Made by a program: the position numbers and the translations under genes. Under the pieces are notes generated by a model that was not told the origin of the DNA, did not search any database, and worked only from the letters and a program-made list of their open reading frames with translations. Below, one piece after another: positions 26,648 through 35,745 of a stretch of 50,628 nucleotides of DNA; positions within the stretch are counted from its first letter, which is position 1; each line of letters starts with the position of its first letter. The DNA is taken from the NCBI GenBank assembly GCA_026398255.1, contig JAPLTG010000014.1, positions 1 through 50,628 on the forward strand, read 5' to 3'. This DNA comes from Verrucomicrobiota bacterium (GTDB taxonomy: Bacteria > Verrucomicrobiota > Verrucomicrobiia > Chthoniobacterales > Terrimicrobiaceae).

Positions 26648-28495
26648 ATGAAAAACGAATCCATTCCGCACACCGGCGCGCCGAAACCGAATAACGCCAT
26701 CATCCTCGCCTGGGTCGAGGAATTCGCCGCCCTCACACGCCCCGAGCAAATCTTCTGGTGCGATGGCTCCGAGGAAGAGGACAAGGCCATGCGCGAGGCA
26801 ATCGTCGCCTCGGGCGCCGGTCAGTGGCTGAACCCCGACAAGCGCCCGAACTCCCTGCTCGTCCGCAGCGATCCCCGCGATGTGGCGCGTGTGGAGGAAC
26901 GGACCTTCATCTGCTCTCAATCGAAAAGAGACGCCGGCCCGACGAACAACTGGGAGGCGCCCGACAAGATGAAAGCACGCCTCCAAGGCCTGTTCGATGG
27001 CTGCATGCGCGGCCGCACTCTGTATGTGATTCCCTTCAGCATGGGCCCCGTCGGCTCGCCGATCGCCCAATACGGCATCGAACTCTCCGACAGCCCGTAT
27101 GTGGTCGCGAACATGAAAATCATGACGCGCGTGAGCCCTGAGGTTTACGCCCAGATCGAAAAATCCGGCGTCTTTGTGAAATGCCTGCACTCGGTTGGTT
27201 GCCCGCTGGTGCCCGGCCAGAAGGATGTCGCCTGGCCATGCAACCCGCCCGAGACCTACATCACCCATTTCCCCGAGGAGCGTCTGATTATGAGCTTCGG
27301 CTCGGGTTACGGCGGCAACGCCCTGCTTGGCAAAAAATGCTTCGCCCTCCGCATCGCTTCCGCCATGGCCCGCGACGAGGATTGGATGGCTGAGCACATG
27401 CTCGTGCTCGGCGTGAAGTCCCCGGACGGCGAAAAAACCTATGTCACCGCCGCATTCCCGAGCGCGTGTGGCAAGACGAACTTCGCCATGATGGTCCCGC
27501 CGGACTCGATTAAAAAACAAGGTTGGGAGATCACCTGCGTGGGTGACGACATCGCCTGGATCAAGCCCGGCCCGGACGGCTTCCTGCGCGCGATCAACCC
27601 CGAAGCAGGCTTTTTCGGCGTGGCTCCCGGCACCTCGTATTCGAGCAACCCGATCGCCATGGACTCGATCAAATGCGACACCATTTTCACCAATGTCGCC
27701 CTCACCGACGACGGCGATGTCTGGTGGGAAGGAATGACCAAGGAGCCTCCCGCGCATCTCATCGATTGGCACGGCCGGGACTGGTCGCCAGGCCAGACCG
27801 ACAAGGACGGCAAACCCGTTCTCACCAGCCACCCGAACAGCCGCTTCACGGCGCCAGCAAGGAATTGCCCGGTGATCGACCCAGAGTGGGAAAACCCCGC
27901 CGGCGTGCCAGTCAGCGCGATCATCTTCGGCGGGCGCCGCTCCACGACGATGCCACTCATTTTTCAGTCCTTCAACTGGTCGCACGGCGTCTATCTCGGC
28001 GCCACGATGGGATCCGAGATGACCGCCGCCGCCGCCGGCACGCTCGGGCAAGTCCGCCGCGACCCGATGGCCATGCTGCCTTTCTGCGGTTACAACATGG
28101 GCGACTACCTCACCCACTGGCTCCAGATGCGGAAACTCATCAAATATGTGCCCCGCATTTTTCATGTGAACTGGTTCCGCAAAAGCCCCGAGGGCAAGTT
28201 CCTCTGGCCTGGCTACGGCGAGAACGCCCGCATTCTGAAATGGATGGTCGAACGCTGCCGCCCCGGCGCCCACGCGCTAGAAACCACCATTGGCTGGCTC
28301 CCCGACTACGAGGACATCGACATGGAGGGACTCGAAAAAACGGTCACGCCCGAGGTTTTCGCCGAAGCCCAGAAAATCGACACCTCCGAGTGGCACCGCG
28401 AACTGCTCCTGCAGGACGAGCTTTTTATCAAACTCTACAGCGAACTCCCAAAAGACCTCATCTTCCAGCGCGAGCTGCTGATGTCGCGGCTGTAA
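26648..28495 (+). CDS. pckG: Phosphoenolpyruvate carboxykinase (GTP)
   Basis: 615 residues. GTP-type PEPCK signatures: [23 protein letters not shown], the kinase-1 loop [24 protein letters not shown], and the lid region that follows. It converts oxaloacetate to PEP for gluconeogenesis. I prefer ATG 26648 to the GTG at 26630. Its position opposite acnA links TCA cycle and gluconeogenesis. Confidence 0.96.
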   Translation: MKNESIPHTGAPKPNNAIILAWVEEFAALTRPEQIFWCDGSEEEDKAMREAIVASGAGQWLNPDKRPNSLLVRSDPRDVARVEERTFICSQSKRDAGPTNNWEAPDKMKARLQGLFDGCMRGRTLYVIPFSMGPVGSPIAQYGIELSDSPYVVANMKIMTRVSPEVYAQIEKSGVFVKCLHSVGCPLVPGQKDVAWPCNPPETYITHFPEERLIMSFGSGYGGNALLGKKCFALRIASAMARDEDWMAEHMLVLGVKSPDGEKTYVTAAFPSACGKTNFAMMVPPDSIKKQGWEITCVGDDIAWIKPGPDGFLRAINPEAGFFGVAPGTSYSSNPIAMDSIKCDTIFTNVALTDDGDVWWEGMTKEPPAHLIDWHGRDWSPGQTDKDGKPVLTSHPNSRFTAPARNCPVIDPEWENPAGVPVSAIIFGGRRSTTMPLIFQSFNWSHGVYLGATMGSEMTAAAAGTLGQVRRDPMAMLPFCGYNMGDYLTHWLQMRKLIKYVPRIFHVNWFRKSPEGKFLWPGYGENARILKWMVERCRPGAHALETTIGWLPDYEDIDMEGLEKTVTPEVFAEAQKIDTSEWHRELLLQDELFIKLYSELPKDLIFQRELLMSRL

Positions 28496-28535
28496 AAAAC
28501 ATCGCCTTAAAAACCCAGACGCCGATTTTCCAACC

Positions 28536-28766
28536 ATGGCCATCTACACCTACGAGACGATTCCCTCAGCGCCGGATCAGCCTGTGCGCACTTACGAGAT
28601 TCGCCAGAGCATGAAGGACGCCGCACTCACGAGCCACCCCGAGACCGGCGAACCAATCCGCCGCGTGATTACTGGCGGGCTCGGCATCATGACTTCAGGC
28701 AAGGGCGGTGCTTCTGCGACTCCATCCAGCGGGCATGGATGCGGCGCGGGCTGCGGCTGCGGTTGA
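28536..28766 (+). CDS. FmdB-like small protein without the zinc cysteines
   Basis: 76 residues. The frame of an FmdB zinc-ribbon protein is recognisable (MAIYTYET, then YEIRQSMKDAALT, then GEPIRRVITGGLGI) but both CxxC pairs are replaced, by IPSAP and HPETG. Four cysteines appear instead in the C-terminal tail GHGCGAGCGCG. It probably folds without zinc in the usual site, or binds metal through the tail. Lies between pckG and the methyltransferase gene. Confidence 0.7.
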   Translation: MAIYTYETIPSAPDQPVRTYEIRQSMKDAALTSHPETGEPIRRVITGGLGIMTSGKGGASATPSSGHGCGAGCGCG

Positions 28767-28777
28767 ATCCTTGATTC

Positions 28778-28809
28778 GGCACGAAGCGGGCTTCATCGTG
28801 CCAGCCCGC
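28778..28809 (+). promoter_or_regulatory. Two overlapping hairpins just before the cfa start codon
   Basis: GGCACGA (28778-28784) pairs with TCGTGCC (28796-28802), and GCGGGCT (28786-28792) pairs with AGCCCGC (28803-28809). Each stem is 7 bp and perfect, but they interleave with no spacer, so only one can form at a time. The second ends one base before the cfa ATG at 28811, leaving no visible ribosome binding site exposed. It could be an attenuator or translational switch, or the tail terminator of the upstream gene. Confidence 0.4.
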
Positions 28810-28810
28810 A

Positions 28811-30040
28811 ATGTTTTTCCGACGCCTAGTTCTTAATAGTTTCGCCAAGCTTCAATCCGGCCGCATGGAGGTCCTGTTGCCCGATGGCGCGAGGGGTGTC
28901 TACGGCGGTCTCGGCTCCGGCGTCGAAGCCCGCATCGAGGTGCTGGACGAAAATTTCTTTAAGCGCTGCGTGCTCCACGGCCCAATCGGTTTCGCCGAAG
29001 CCTACATGGCAGGCGAGTGGACGACGCCCGATCTCGTCAAGGTCATCGCGTGGTTCATTCTTAATTCCGATGAGGCCGAGGCCCTGCAAACCCGCACCCG
29101 GCGCGGCACCGGAGCCTTCAATCTCCTGAATTTCGCCAACCGCCTCCTCCACCTCCGTCGGCCGAACAGCCGCCGGATGAGCCGTGAGAACATTCGCGAG
29201 CACTACGATCTCAGCAACGAGTTCTTCCAACTCTGGCTCGACCCGACGATGACCTACTCGAGCGCGTATTTCGAACGCGCCGACGAACCGCTCGAAGCCG
29301 CCCAGATCCGCAAATACGACAAGCTCTGCCGCCGCCTCCACATCGCCCCGACCGACAGCGTGCTCGAGATCGGGTCCGGCTGGGGCGGCTTCAGCATGCA
29401 CGCCGCGAAGACCTATGGTTGCCGCGTCACCACCGTCACCATCTCCCAGCAGCAATTCGACGAAGCCTCGCGCCGTATCCAAGCCGCCGGTCTCGGCGAA
29501 AAAATCCAACTCCTCCTCTGCGACTACCGCGACCTGCGCGGGCAGTTCGACAAAATCGCCTCGATCGAAATGCTCGAAGCCGTAGGCGACAAATATGTCG
29601 ATGGCTACTTCGCGAAAATCGACCAACTCCTCGCTCCGCGCGGCCTCGCCGGCCTCCAGGCGATCCTCTGCCCCGACAACCAATACCCCATCCTCCGCGA
29701 CGGCGTGGACTTCATCCAGAAGCACATTTTCCCCGGCTCGCTCCTCATGTGCAACGCCCGCATCGCCCAAGCCCTCCGCACCTGCGGCGACCTGAATCTT
29801 TTCGACTACGAGGACATGGCGCCGCACTACGCGCTCACGCTCAAACGCTGGCGCGAGACCTTCGAGGAAAAACTCGATGCCGTCCGCGCGCTCGGGTTCG
29901 ACGAGATTTTCCTCCGCAAATGGCGCTACTATCTGGCCTACTGCGAAGCCGCCTTCGGCACGCGCCACATCACGGTCGCCCAATTCGTCCTATCCCGCCC
30001 CGACAACCTCGCCATCCCCTCGGCGATTTACTCGATCTAG
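28811..30040 (+). CDS. cfa: Cyclopropane-fatty-acyl-phospholipid synthase family methyltransferase
   Basis: 409 residues. After an N-terminal lipid-binding region come REHYDLSNEFFQLWLDPTMTYSSAYF and the SAM-binding loop VLEIGSGWGGFSMHAA, then TVTISQQQFDEA and EMLEAVGDKY. The C-terminus has the usual RWRETFE and YLAYCEAAF. It adds methylene from SAM to unsaturated acyl chains, though some relatives make other modified fatty acids. Followed by a hairpin-rich intergenic element. Confidence 0.93.
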   Translation: MFFRRLVLNSFAKLQSGRMEVLLPDGARGVYGGLGSGVEARIEVLDENFFKRCVLHGPIGFAEAYMAGEWTTPDLVKVIAWFILNSDEAEALQTRTRRGTGAFNLLNFANRLLHLRRPNSRRMSRENIREHYDLSNEFFQLWLDPTMTYSSAYFERADEPLEAAQIRKYDKLCRRLHIAPTDSVLEIGSGWGGFSMHAAKTYGCRVTTVTISQQQFDEASRRIQAAGLGEKIQLLLCDYRDLRGQFDKIASIEMLEAVGDKYVDGYFAKIDQLLAPRGLAGLQAILCPDNQYPILRDGVDFIQKHIFPGSLLMCNARIAQALRTCGDLNLFDYEDMAPHYALTLKRWRETFEEKLDAVRALGFDEIFLRKWRYYLAYCEAAFGTRHITVAQFVLSRPDNLAIPSAIYSI

Positions 30041-30097
30041 CCCGAGCTCCGGAGTTTCAAAAGTCGTTCCCAAGCCCCGTTCGCTTGCGATGCGCTA

Positions 30098-30475
30098 AAA
30101 ATAGGACCGCCGTGGGCTTCCCCCTCCAAGAGGTCGCCTTACGGCGGCGTTCCCGGGTTGCCCCGGGACTCTTTTATCCTTGGGACCATCCATGTCGCAC
30201 TCCCCAGTGCTTCATGGCGGTGGTCCTATAGTTTCCCATAGTTCACTTACCCCGTGCAGGGGCCGCTGTGGTCACTCCTCCCAGAGCTAGCAGCGGTGCC
30301 CCTGCAAATTTTTTTCATTTACCCAAAGTCTCTTTACATCCCTCTTATTTTAAAAATTCCTCCAAGTCTTTGCGCTTTTCTCGGGCAAAGCGTGCGGGCG
30401 GCTTTGCCGCTGATTTGGGTCGTTTCGGCGAAACAACCCTACCATTTTTTCGATGGGCGTGGACGCACAATCTCC
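30098..30475 (-). repeat. Element T1: hairpin-rich repeat downstream of ARP1
   Basis: About 378 bp, highly similar to 35367-35745. Conserved stems: CCGCCGT 30107-30113 with ACGGCGG 30141-30147; a CCATG/CATGG pair around 30190-30215; a 13-bp stem 30256-30268 with 30291-30305; a GCGGC-ttt-GCCGC hairpin and a GTTTCG-g-CGAAAC hairpin further right. One stem is better paired on the minus strand, where a G-U wobble replaces a mismatch, so the element is probably the 3' UTR of ARP1. The whole gap 30041-30475 contains no convincing gene; short frames on either strand are by-products of the repeat. Confidence 0.7.
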
Positions 30476-33400
30476 TCAAGGCGCTGACGGAGCAGCGCCC
30501 TCCAAGTTCGTTTGTGTAGTGAAATTTTTTTTCTTCCTCCACATCCACCATGCCCCGCCGAGGAGGAGCAGGATGCCGGTGGCATAGGTTTCGGGCTCGG
30601 GGACGGGGATGATGTGGTAGCCGCTCAGGCCGGAGTTGAAACTGGTTGGCTGGAATCCAAGGTCGTAGCCGCTGCCGAGGAAGCTGTCGCCGCCGCCCAC
30701 CGCGCCGCTGTGGAACCTGATTTTCGCCAGCGCGGCGTCGCTGAGGTCCGGGCCGAAATAGACTTTGTCGGTGTCGTTGCCAGTTCCCCCACCCCATAGC
30801 GTCGCGCCGGTCCAGTTGTAGATGTCGAGCGTGAAGGTTCGTGCTGGTGCCGTTGAGGGTGATGTTCATTCCGTTGATGGCGTCGTCCGCGCTCACGAGC
30901 AGCGTGCCGCCGTTGACTTGGACGGTATTGTTGGATCCGAGGGCGTTGGCGTTGGCGGCGTTGAGCGTGCCGGTGGCGATGACTGTCGACCCGTTGTAGG
31001 AATTGCTGCCGCTCAAAATAAGAGTGCCGTTGCCGATTTTGGTCACGCCGCCGTTGCCGGCGACCGCGCCGGAAACCGTGAGCGTGTCGCCGGCGTCAAC
31101 ATCCCAAGTGGCATTGTTCACCGTGATCGCACCGCTCAGGGTGGCGCTTTGGGTGGCGAGGACATTGTAGACCGACATGGCGTTTGTGATAGTGCCGGTG
31201 GTGTCGAGTTTCAGGAGCGAGGTGCCGTTGGTCTGCGTGATCGTGCCAGTGCCGGCAGCGGCGGCGTTGCCGATCACGAACGTGCCGGTGTTGAGCGTGG
31301 TGCCGCCAGAGTAGGTATTGCTGCCGGAGAGGGTGAGGGTGCCGCTGCCGGATTTTGCCAGATTTCCGGAGCCTTGCACGACGCTGGAGATGGTGGTGTT
31401 GGTGGAGGTGTTGGTGGTGAGGGTGAATCCCGTGCCGAGGGAGAGATTGCCGCCAGTGCCTGCTATGGCACCGATTGTCATGTTATTGCCGATGGCGAGC
31501 GTGCCGGCTGTGATGGTTGTGAGGCCGGTATAGGAGTTGGTGCCGTTAAGCGTAAGGGTGCTTGTGTTGCTCTTGGTGAGGTTGCCAGTGCCGGTGATGT
31601 TTTGGGAAATTGTGGAACTGGCTGTGGAGTTGTAAGAAAAAGTGCCGTTGTTGGTAAAGGCCAGGGATGCGGAGAAGGTCGGAGTGGAAGACCCGCCGAA
31701 TTCCAACACACCATTGTTTATGGTGATACCTCTGAGTGTGGGTGATGCAGTAACAAGCACCTTTCCCGTTCCATTTTTTGTGATGGCATATGACCCCCCG
31801 ACTGCCAGCAACAGGTCGGCGGTCGCATTGCTGCCGCTGGCCACATTCAAAATCAAGCCACCGTTAGCGGTTTGGTCATTGTAAAAGCCGCCATTTGCAG
31901 AGGTGAGCTGGTTTTGAGCACCCCCATTTGTGTTGATGGTGAAAAATTGACCGAATTGAATCCAACCGTTGAGACCATCATTCAGCAAGGTTCCACCTCC
32001 GTTGCTGTCGAAGTTGACAGTATTTCCATGGAAAACAGGGGTGTTTGAGCCCACCCAACCTATCTGCAGAGTGGATCCGTTGTTGATGTTGACTGTGTTG
32101 TTACTGCCAAAAGCATTACCTCCCGGCGCCACCAATCTTAAGGTTCCCGCGTTGACGGTCTTGGCCCCCGTGAAGGTGCTGGAGGAATTGATCGTCAAGG
32201 TGCCGCTGCCATTTTTGGTTAATCCGAAACCCGCCCCCGCGATGTTCCCGAGCACGGTCAGGTTCCCGGCATTCACCGTGATGGTGCGCGAGGCGCCCAT
32301 CGTCACATTGCCGGTGCCGAGGTTTAGGTCCCGCGTTCCGGTAAATGTGAAGTCGCCGTTCCAGTTTTGCGTATTGTTTTTGGTGAGGGTGATGGCGGCG
32401 CCGCTGGTGTTGTCGATCGTTCCGCCGGTGATCGTGAAGGTGCCGTTGCCGAGTGCGGTGGCACTGTTGATATTCAGCGTGCCGGAATTGAGGGCCGTGG
32501 TTCCATTGTAGGTGTTCGCGCCGGATAGGGTGAGGGCGTTGTTGCCGGTCTTGGTGATCCCTGCCGAACCAGAAATGGCACCTCCGATGGTGATGTTGCC
32601 TGAGGCGGCGTTGATGGTCGACCCGATGTTGATGGCAAGGTCGGTGTTGATGGTTTGGAGGTTGGAGGAGTTGTTGGTGATGGTGCCTATGAGGGCCAGC
32701 GGGGTGCCGCCGCTGGCGCCCGCCGAGCCTGCGCTGGCATTGAGTGTGTAGGCCCCCGCTCCCGAAGCGAAGGTGATATTGGTGACAGTGGTGAGCGTTC
32801 CGTTGCCGATGTTGTTCGTGGCCGTGCCGCCTGCGCCGGTAAAAACAAGGTTGTTGTTGTTGTTCGGAACCGTGTTTTCGGTCCAATTGCTGCCCGTATT
32901 CCAGTTGCCCGTGCCGGTGTTCCATGTCGAGTTGCCGGCCAAGGCGGTGTAGGTAAGGCGGATCGTGCCGCCGGAGGGGTTTAAGAAGCTCCAGGTGCCC
33001 GTGCGGTTCTCGGCGGCGATACCGAAGCTATCGAAATTTGTGGTGAAATTTCCGGAATTGAAAACGCCCGAGAGGCTCGCGGCGCTGATGATGTCCCAAG
33101 AATAGATGCTGCCATTGTTCCATCCTGTGGGTGTGCCGTTCAAATAAACCGTGAAGGGGCTGGCGGCCGTGTTGTTCAGGGTCAAGGCCCCGCTGGCCGT
33201 GATCTGGTCATAGTCCGTGCCGGCCACGGAGGCGTTCACATTTCCGATCGTCAAGGCAAAGCCGGACCCGGCATTGAGCGTGAGCGAGGCGGCGTTGGCT
33301 TTGCCCACTGTGGTGACTGTGGAGTTCGTGCCCACCGAGATGACGCCGCCGGAGTTGAGCGTGAGGGCGCTGGAGGTGATGTTTCCCGCGAGTTGGAGCG

Positions 33401-35249
33401 TGCCGCCGCTGACGGTAGTGGCTCCGTTGTAGGTATTCGCGGTTCCCAAGAGGGTGAGCGTGCCGGTGTTGTTTTTCGTAAGGGAACCGGCGCCCGTGAT
33501 GTTGCCCGAGAGCGTTTGGTTTGCTGTGCTGGAATAGACCAACGCTCCGCTGTTGGAGATAATGGCGGAGTAGCTCCCCCCGCCGAGAAGGCCAGCCCCG
33601 CCGATCTGCAGGGTGCCGGCGCTGATGGTGGTGGTGCCGGTGTAGGTGTTGTTGCCGGAGAGGGTGAGGTTGCCTGCGCCGCTTTTGTTGAGATTGCCGG
33701 TGCCGATGGTGATGTTCCCTGAGGCGATGGTGTCGCCGATCGAGTTGAATGTGAGATTGAAGGTGCCGCCGATCCCCCCCGAGAGGGTAAGCCCTGCCCC
33801 GGAGTTTGTGGCGATGGTGGTGGCTTGGCCAAGGGTGATGGCGCCAGCCCAAGAGTTGTTGCCAGTGTAGCTCCGAAGGGCGGCCCCATTCTGGCCATTC
33901 CAACTGGCGGAGGGGCTGCTATTCAGGGTGAGTGCTTCGGCACCCACGGAGATGTTACCTGTGAGAAGAATCTGGGAGTTGTTGTTGACCTGGGTGCCAT
34001 TGGCAGTGCTGCCGAAGGCATTCGAATGGCCGGCAATGGTCGTGGCGCTCCATCGGGAGTAGGTGATGCCGGTGTATGTGTTGTTTCCCGAGATTTTCCA
34101 GACATCGCCGGCTACCGCTTGAACATTGAGGCTGCCACCCCCACTATAGATGCCAGAAAGCTCGTTGAAATTCGCCCCACCACCGGCATTGCCTTGCAAA
34201 TAGAAGCTTTGGGAGGTGGAGGTGACATTTCCTGACAAGGTGAGCGGTGCATTCCTGGAGGTAATGTAAACACCTGCACCAGTTAGCGAAATCGAGCGGT
34301 TGGAACTTGCCGCAGTGTTTCCCGTGTAAGTAAAAGTGGGCGAGCTCGCGCCGACTCCCAAAGAGATGGAGGAACCAGCCCCCACCGCGGAAGCCACCCC
34401 GGCATTCGCGATCGAGTTGAAGGAAAGCCCCTCGGTGGCACGATCCACGATGAGATTTCCCGTGAAGGTGTTGAGGCCTGTGAGGGTTGTCACGCCGGCG
34501 GTGGTATCCACTTTCAAATCGCCGGTGCCGCTGATGATGCCGCCCAAGGTCAGGTTGCCCATGGCAGTCGCCGCTCCGATTGTGCCGCGCGTGTTCAGCG
34601 TGATGTTATTCGAAAGGGTGTAGCTCGTGCCGGCTGCGGAATCGAGGATCACACTCGAAGAGTTCACAACGACGGAGCTGGTGCCGAAGGTGGAGTTGTT
34701 GCCGACCCTTAGCGTTCCGGCATTCAGAGTGGTCGAGCCAGTGTAGGTATTGTTGCCCGAGAGCGTGAGCGTGCCGGTGCCGTTTTTCGTGAGGCCAGCG
34801 GAGCCTGTGATCGCCGAGGAGATGGTATCGGCGGCGTTGTTCACGGTGATTGTGGGTGTTGTGCCGCCGAGGGAGATGGTGCCGCCAGAGAGGACGATCG
34901 CACCAGATTGGGATCCGAAGGTGAGGGAGTTTGCGCTCACTGTGCCGGAGACGGTGATCGTGCCGGCGGCGAGGCCTGCCGAGGCCGTTCCGAAATTCAG
35001 CGCGTCCGAGGTGGTGGTGGTAGTCGTGCCGGACATGACATTGACTCCCGTCGCGGAAGTGCTCCAGCCTTGGGTGGAATTATTTGTGGTGGGTGCCGCC
35101 CAAGTGCCGCCGGCCGTGCCAAAGCCGGATGTGGAGTCGTTGGAATCCCAATAATAAGTCACCGCGTGCAGACCCGGCGCGATGAGCAAAGTCAATGCCA
35201 GAGCCGCTACGCGGGCGGGCATGAGTTGAGGGAGAAGGGGGATCTTCAT
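30345..35249 (-). CDS. ARP1: giant autotransporter-associated beta-strand repeat protein, sorting signal frameshifted
   Basis: 1634 residues as it stands. Signal peptide MKIPLLPQLMPARVAALALT with cleavage after GLHA. The rest is repeats of the type GTGTLTLSGNNTYTGSTTLNAGTL (TIGR02601-like), which fold as a beta-helix, with a non-repeat block around GNVNASVAGTDYDQI. The C-terminal PEP-CTERM signal is present in the DNA but in another frame from about 30838 on, so this frame ends in unrelated residues. ARP2 has about 36 residues at this point that ARP1 lacks, so a ~100-bp deletion not divisible by three, rather than one base, probably broke it. Likely an extracellular or surface protein that can no longer be anchored. 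Confidence 0.85.
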   Translation of the reverse strand: MKIPLLPQLMPARVAALALTLLIAPGLHAVTYYWDSNDSTSGFGTAGGTWAAPTTNNSTQGWSTSATGVNVMSGTTTTTTSDALNFGTASAGLAAGTITVSGTVSANSLTFGSQSGAIVLSGGTISLGGTTPTITVNNAADTISSAITGSAGLTKNGTGTLTLSGNNTYTGSTTLNAGTLRVGNNSTFGTSSVVVNSSSVILDSAAGTSYTLSNNITLNTRGTIGAATAMGNLTLGGIISGTGDLKVDTTAGVTTLTGLNTFTGNLIVDRATEGLSFNSIANAGVASAVGAGSSISLGVGASSPTFTYTGNTAASSNRSISLTGAGVYITSRNAPLTLSGNVTSTSQSFYLQGNAGGGANFNELSGIYSGGGSLNVQAVAGDVWKISGNNTYTGITYSRWSATTIAGHSNAFGSTANGTQVNNNSQILLTGNISVGAEALTLNSSPSASWNGQNGAALRSYTGNNSWAGAITLGQATTIATNSGAGLTLSGGIGGTFNLTFNSIGDTIASGNITIGTGNLNKSGAGNLTLSGNNTYTGTTTISAGTLQIGGAGLLGGGSYSAIISNSGALVYSSTANQTLSGNITGAGSLTKNNTGTLTLLGTANTYNGATTVSGGTLQLAGNITSSALTLNSGGVISVGTNSTVTTVGKANAASLTLNAGSGFALTIGNVNASVAGTDYDQITASGALTLNNTAASPFTVYLNGTPTGWNNGSIYSWDIISAASLSGVFNSGNFTTNFDSFGIAAENRTGTWSFLNPSGGTIRLTYTALAGNSTWNTGTGNWNTGSNWTENTVPNNNNNLVFTGAGGTATNNIGNGTLTTVTNITFASGAGAYTLNASAGSAGASGGTPLALIGTITNNSSNLQTINTDLAINIGSTINAASGNITIGGAISGSAGITKTGNNALTLSGANTYNGTTALNSGTLNINSATALGNGTFTITGGTIDNTSGAAITLTKNNTQNWNGDFTFTGTRDLNLGTGNVTMGASRTITVNAGNLTVLGNIAGAGFGLTKNGSGTLTINSSSTFTGAKTVNAGTLRLVAPGGNAFGSNNTVNINNGSTLQIGWVGSNTPVFHGNTVNFDSNGGGTLLNDGLNGWIQFGQFFTINTNGGAQNQLTSANGGFYNDQTANGGLILNVASGSNATADLLLAVGGSYAITKNGTGKVLVTASPTLRGITINNGVLEFGGSSTPTFSASLAFTNNGTFSYNSTASSTISQNITGTGNLTKSNTSTLTLNGTNSYTGLTTITAGTLAIGNNMTIGAIAGTGGNLSLGTGFTLTTNTSTNTTISSVVQGSGNLAKSGSGTLTLSGSNTYSGGTTLNTGTFVIGNAAAAGTGTITQTNGTSLLKLDTTGTITNAMSVYNVLATQSATLSGAITVNNATWDVDAGDTLTVSGAVAGNGGVTKIGNGTLILSGSNSYNGSTVIATGTLNAANANALGSNNTVQVNGGTLLVSADDAINGMNITLNGTSTNLHARHLQLDRRDAMGWGNWQRHRQSLFRPGPQRRRAGENQVPQRRGGRRRQLPRQRLRPWIPANQFQLRPERLPHHPRPRARNLCHRHPAPPRRGMVDVEEEKKFHYTNELGGRCSVSALRRLCVHAHRKNGRVVSPKRPKSAAKPPARFAREKRKDLEEFLK
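30476..30838 (-). pseudogene. Out-of-frame PEP-CTERM tail of ARP1
   Basis: In the frame shifted from the main ARP1 reading frame, the sequence encodes FTLDIYNWTGATLW, then VGGGDSFLGSGYDLG and the PEP-CTERM sorting signal PVPEPETYATGILLLLGGAW followed by RKKK. ARP2 carries the same tail in frame. PEP-CTERM signals are processed by exosortase. The last residues (EGAAPSAP) come from a REP-type hairpin at 30480-30499. Confidence 0.8.
30480..30499. repeat. REP-type hairpin at the ARP1 end
   Basis: GGCGCTG-acggag-CAGCGCC followed by CTCC: the same hairpin as at 35750-35769 and as the right half of the valS REP at 15371-15389. Read on the minus strand it supplies the final codons and the stop of the PEP-CTERM frame. 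Confidence 0.75.
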
Positions 35250-35353
35250 TACTGGAAGGGGCGGTTGTTACTATTTCAAAAAGAAAAAAATGTTATGTGC
35301 GATCTATTTCTTAATCCCAATGCCGATTTTGGCAACCTGGCCATTTGGCCAGG
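35250..35353 (-). promoter_or_regulatory. Upstream region of ARP1 with TGGCCA palindrome
   Basis: About 100 bp upstream of ARP1 are clearly similar to 43444-43547 upstream of the ARP3 stump, so this is the conserved control region of the family. It ends in CCTGGCCATTTGGCCAGG at 35336-35353, a perfect inverted repeat with 8-bp arms and a 2-bp centre, about 87 bp before the start codon. No sigma-70 boxes are obvious. Confidence 0.6.
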
Positions 35354-35366
35354 GTGGGCTTTGGGA

Positions 35367-35745
35367 TAAATAGGACCGCCGTGGCCCCCCCCTCCAAGAG
35401 GAAACCACACGGCGGCGGACTCAGGTTGCCCCGGGAATCTTTGATCCTTGGGACCACCATGTCACCCTCCCCAGGGCTTCATGGCGGCGGGCCTAAAGTC
35501 TTACCCATAGACCACTTTACCCCTTGCAGTAACCGCTGCGGACACTCCTCCCAGAGCTAGCAGCGGTGCCCCTGCAAAATTTTTTCATTTACCCAAAGTC
35601 TCTCTGCATCCCTCTTTTCTTAAAAATTCCTCTAAATCGTCGCGCTTTTTGCGGACAAATCGTGCGGGCGGCTTTGCCGCTGATTTGGGTCGTTTCGGCG
35701 AAACAACCCTACCATTTTTTCGATGGGCGTGGACGCACAATCTCC
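35367..35745 (-). repeat. Element T2: hairpin-rich repeat downstream of ARP2
   Basis: Second copy of the T element, about 379 bp. Stems: CCGCCGTG 35376-35383 with CACGGCGG 35408-35415; CCACCATG with CATGGCGG near 35455-35495, which pairs fully only with a G-U wobble on the minus strand; TTGCAG 35524-35529 with CTGCAA 35572-35577 enclosing CCGCTGC 35533-35539 with GCAGCGG 35560-35566. Loops differ from T1 while arms are kept. It fills the gap between the ARP1 promoter and the end of ARP2, which holds no gene. Confidence 0.7.

Noticed and set aside
26618-28273. A 551-codon open frame antisense to pckG
   Set aside because: It mirrors the codon pattern of a GC-rich gene, contains no recognisable motif, and pckG is certain. 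The same holds for long antisense frames over valS (14208-15644), acnA (23786-25168) and purA (10525-11493).
30254-30487. Plus-strand small frame with a duplicate at 35566-35757 (shared IWVVSAKQPYHFF)
   Set aside because: Both lie in the T elements and ARP 3' ends. The similarity follows from the DNA repeat, and stems rather than codons are conserved.
30822-31745. Long Val/Gly-rich plus-strand frames over the ARP genes
   Set aside because: They come from reading the Gly/Thr/Asn-rich repeat codons backwards; composition is extreme and without domains.
30345-35249. Regular repeats suggesting a CRISPR array
   Set aside because: The repeats are degenerate, variable in length, in frame, and encode beta-strand repeats; no constant repeat with unique spacers and no cas genes.
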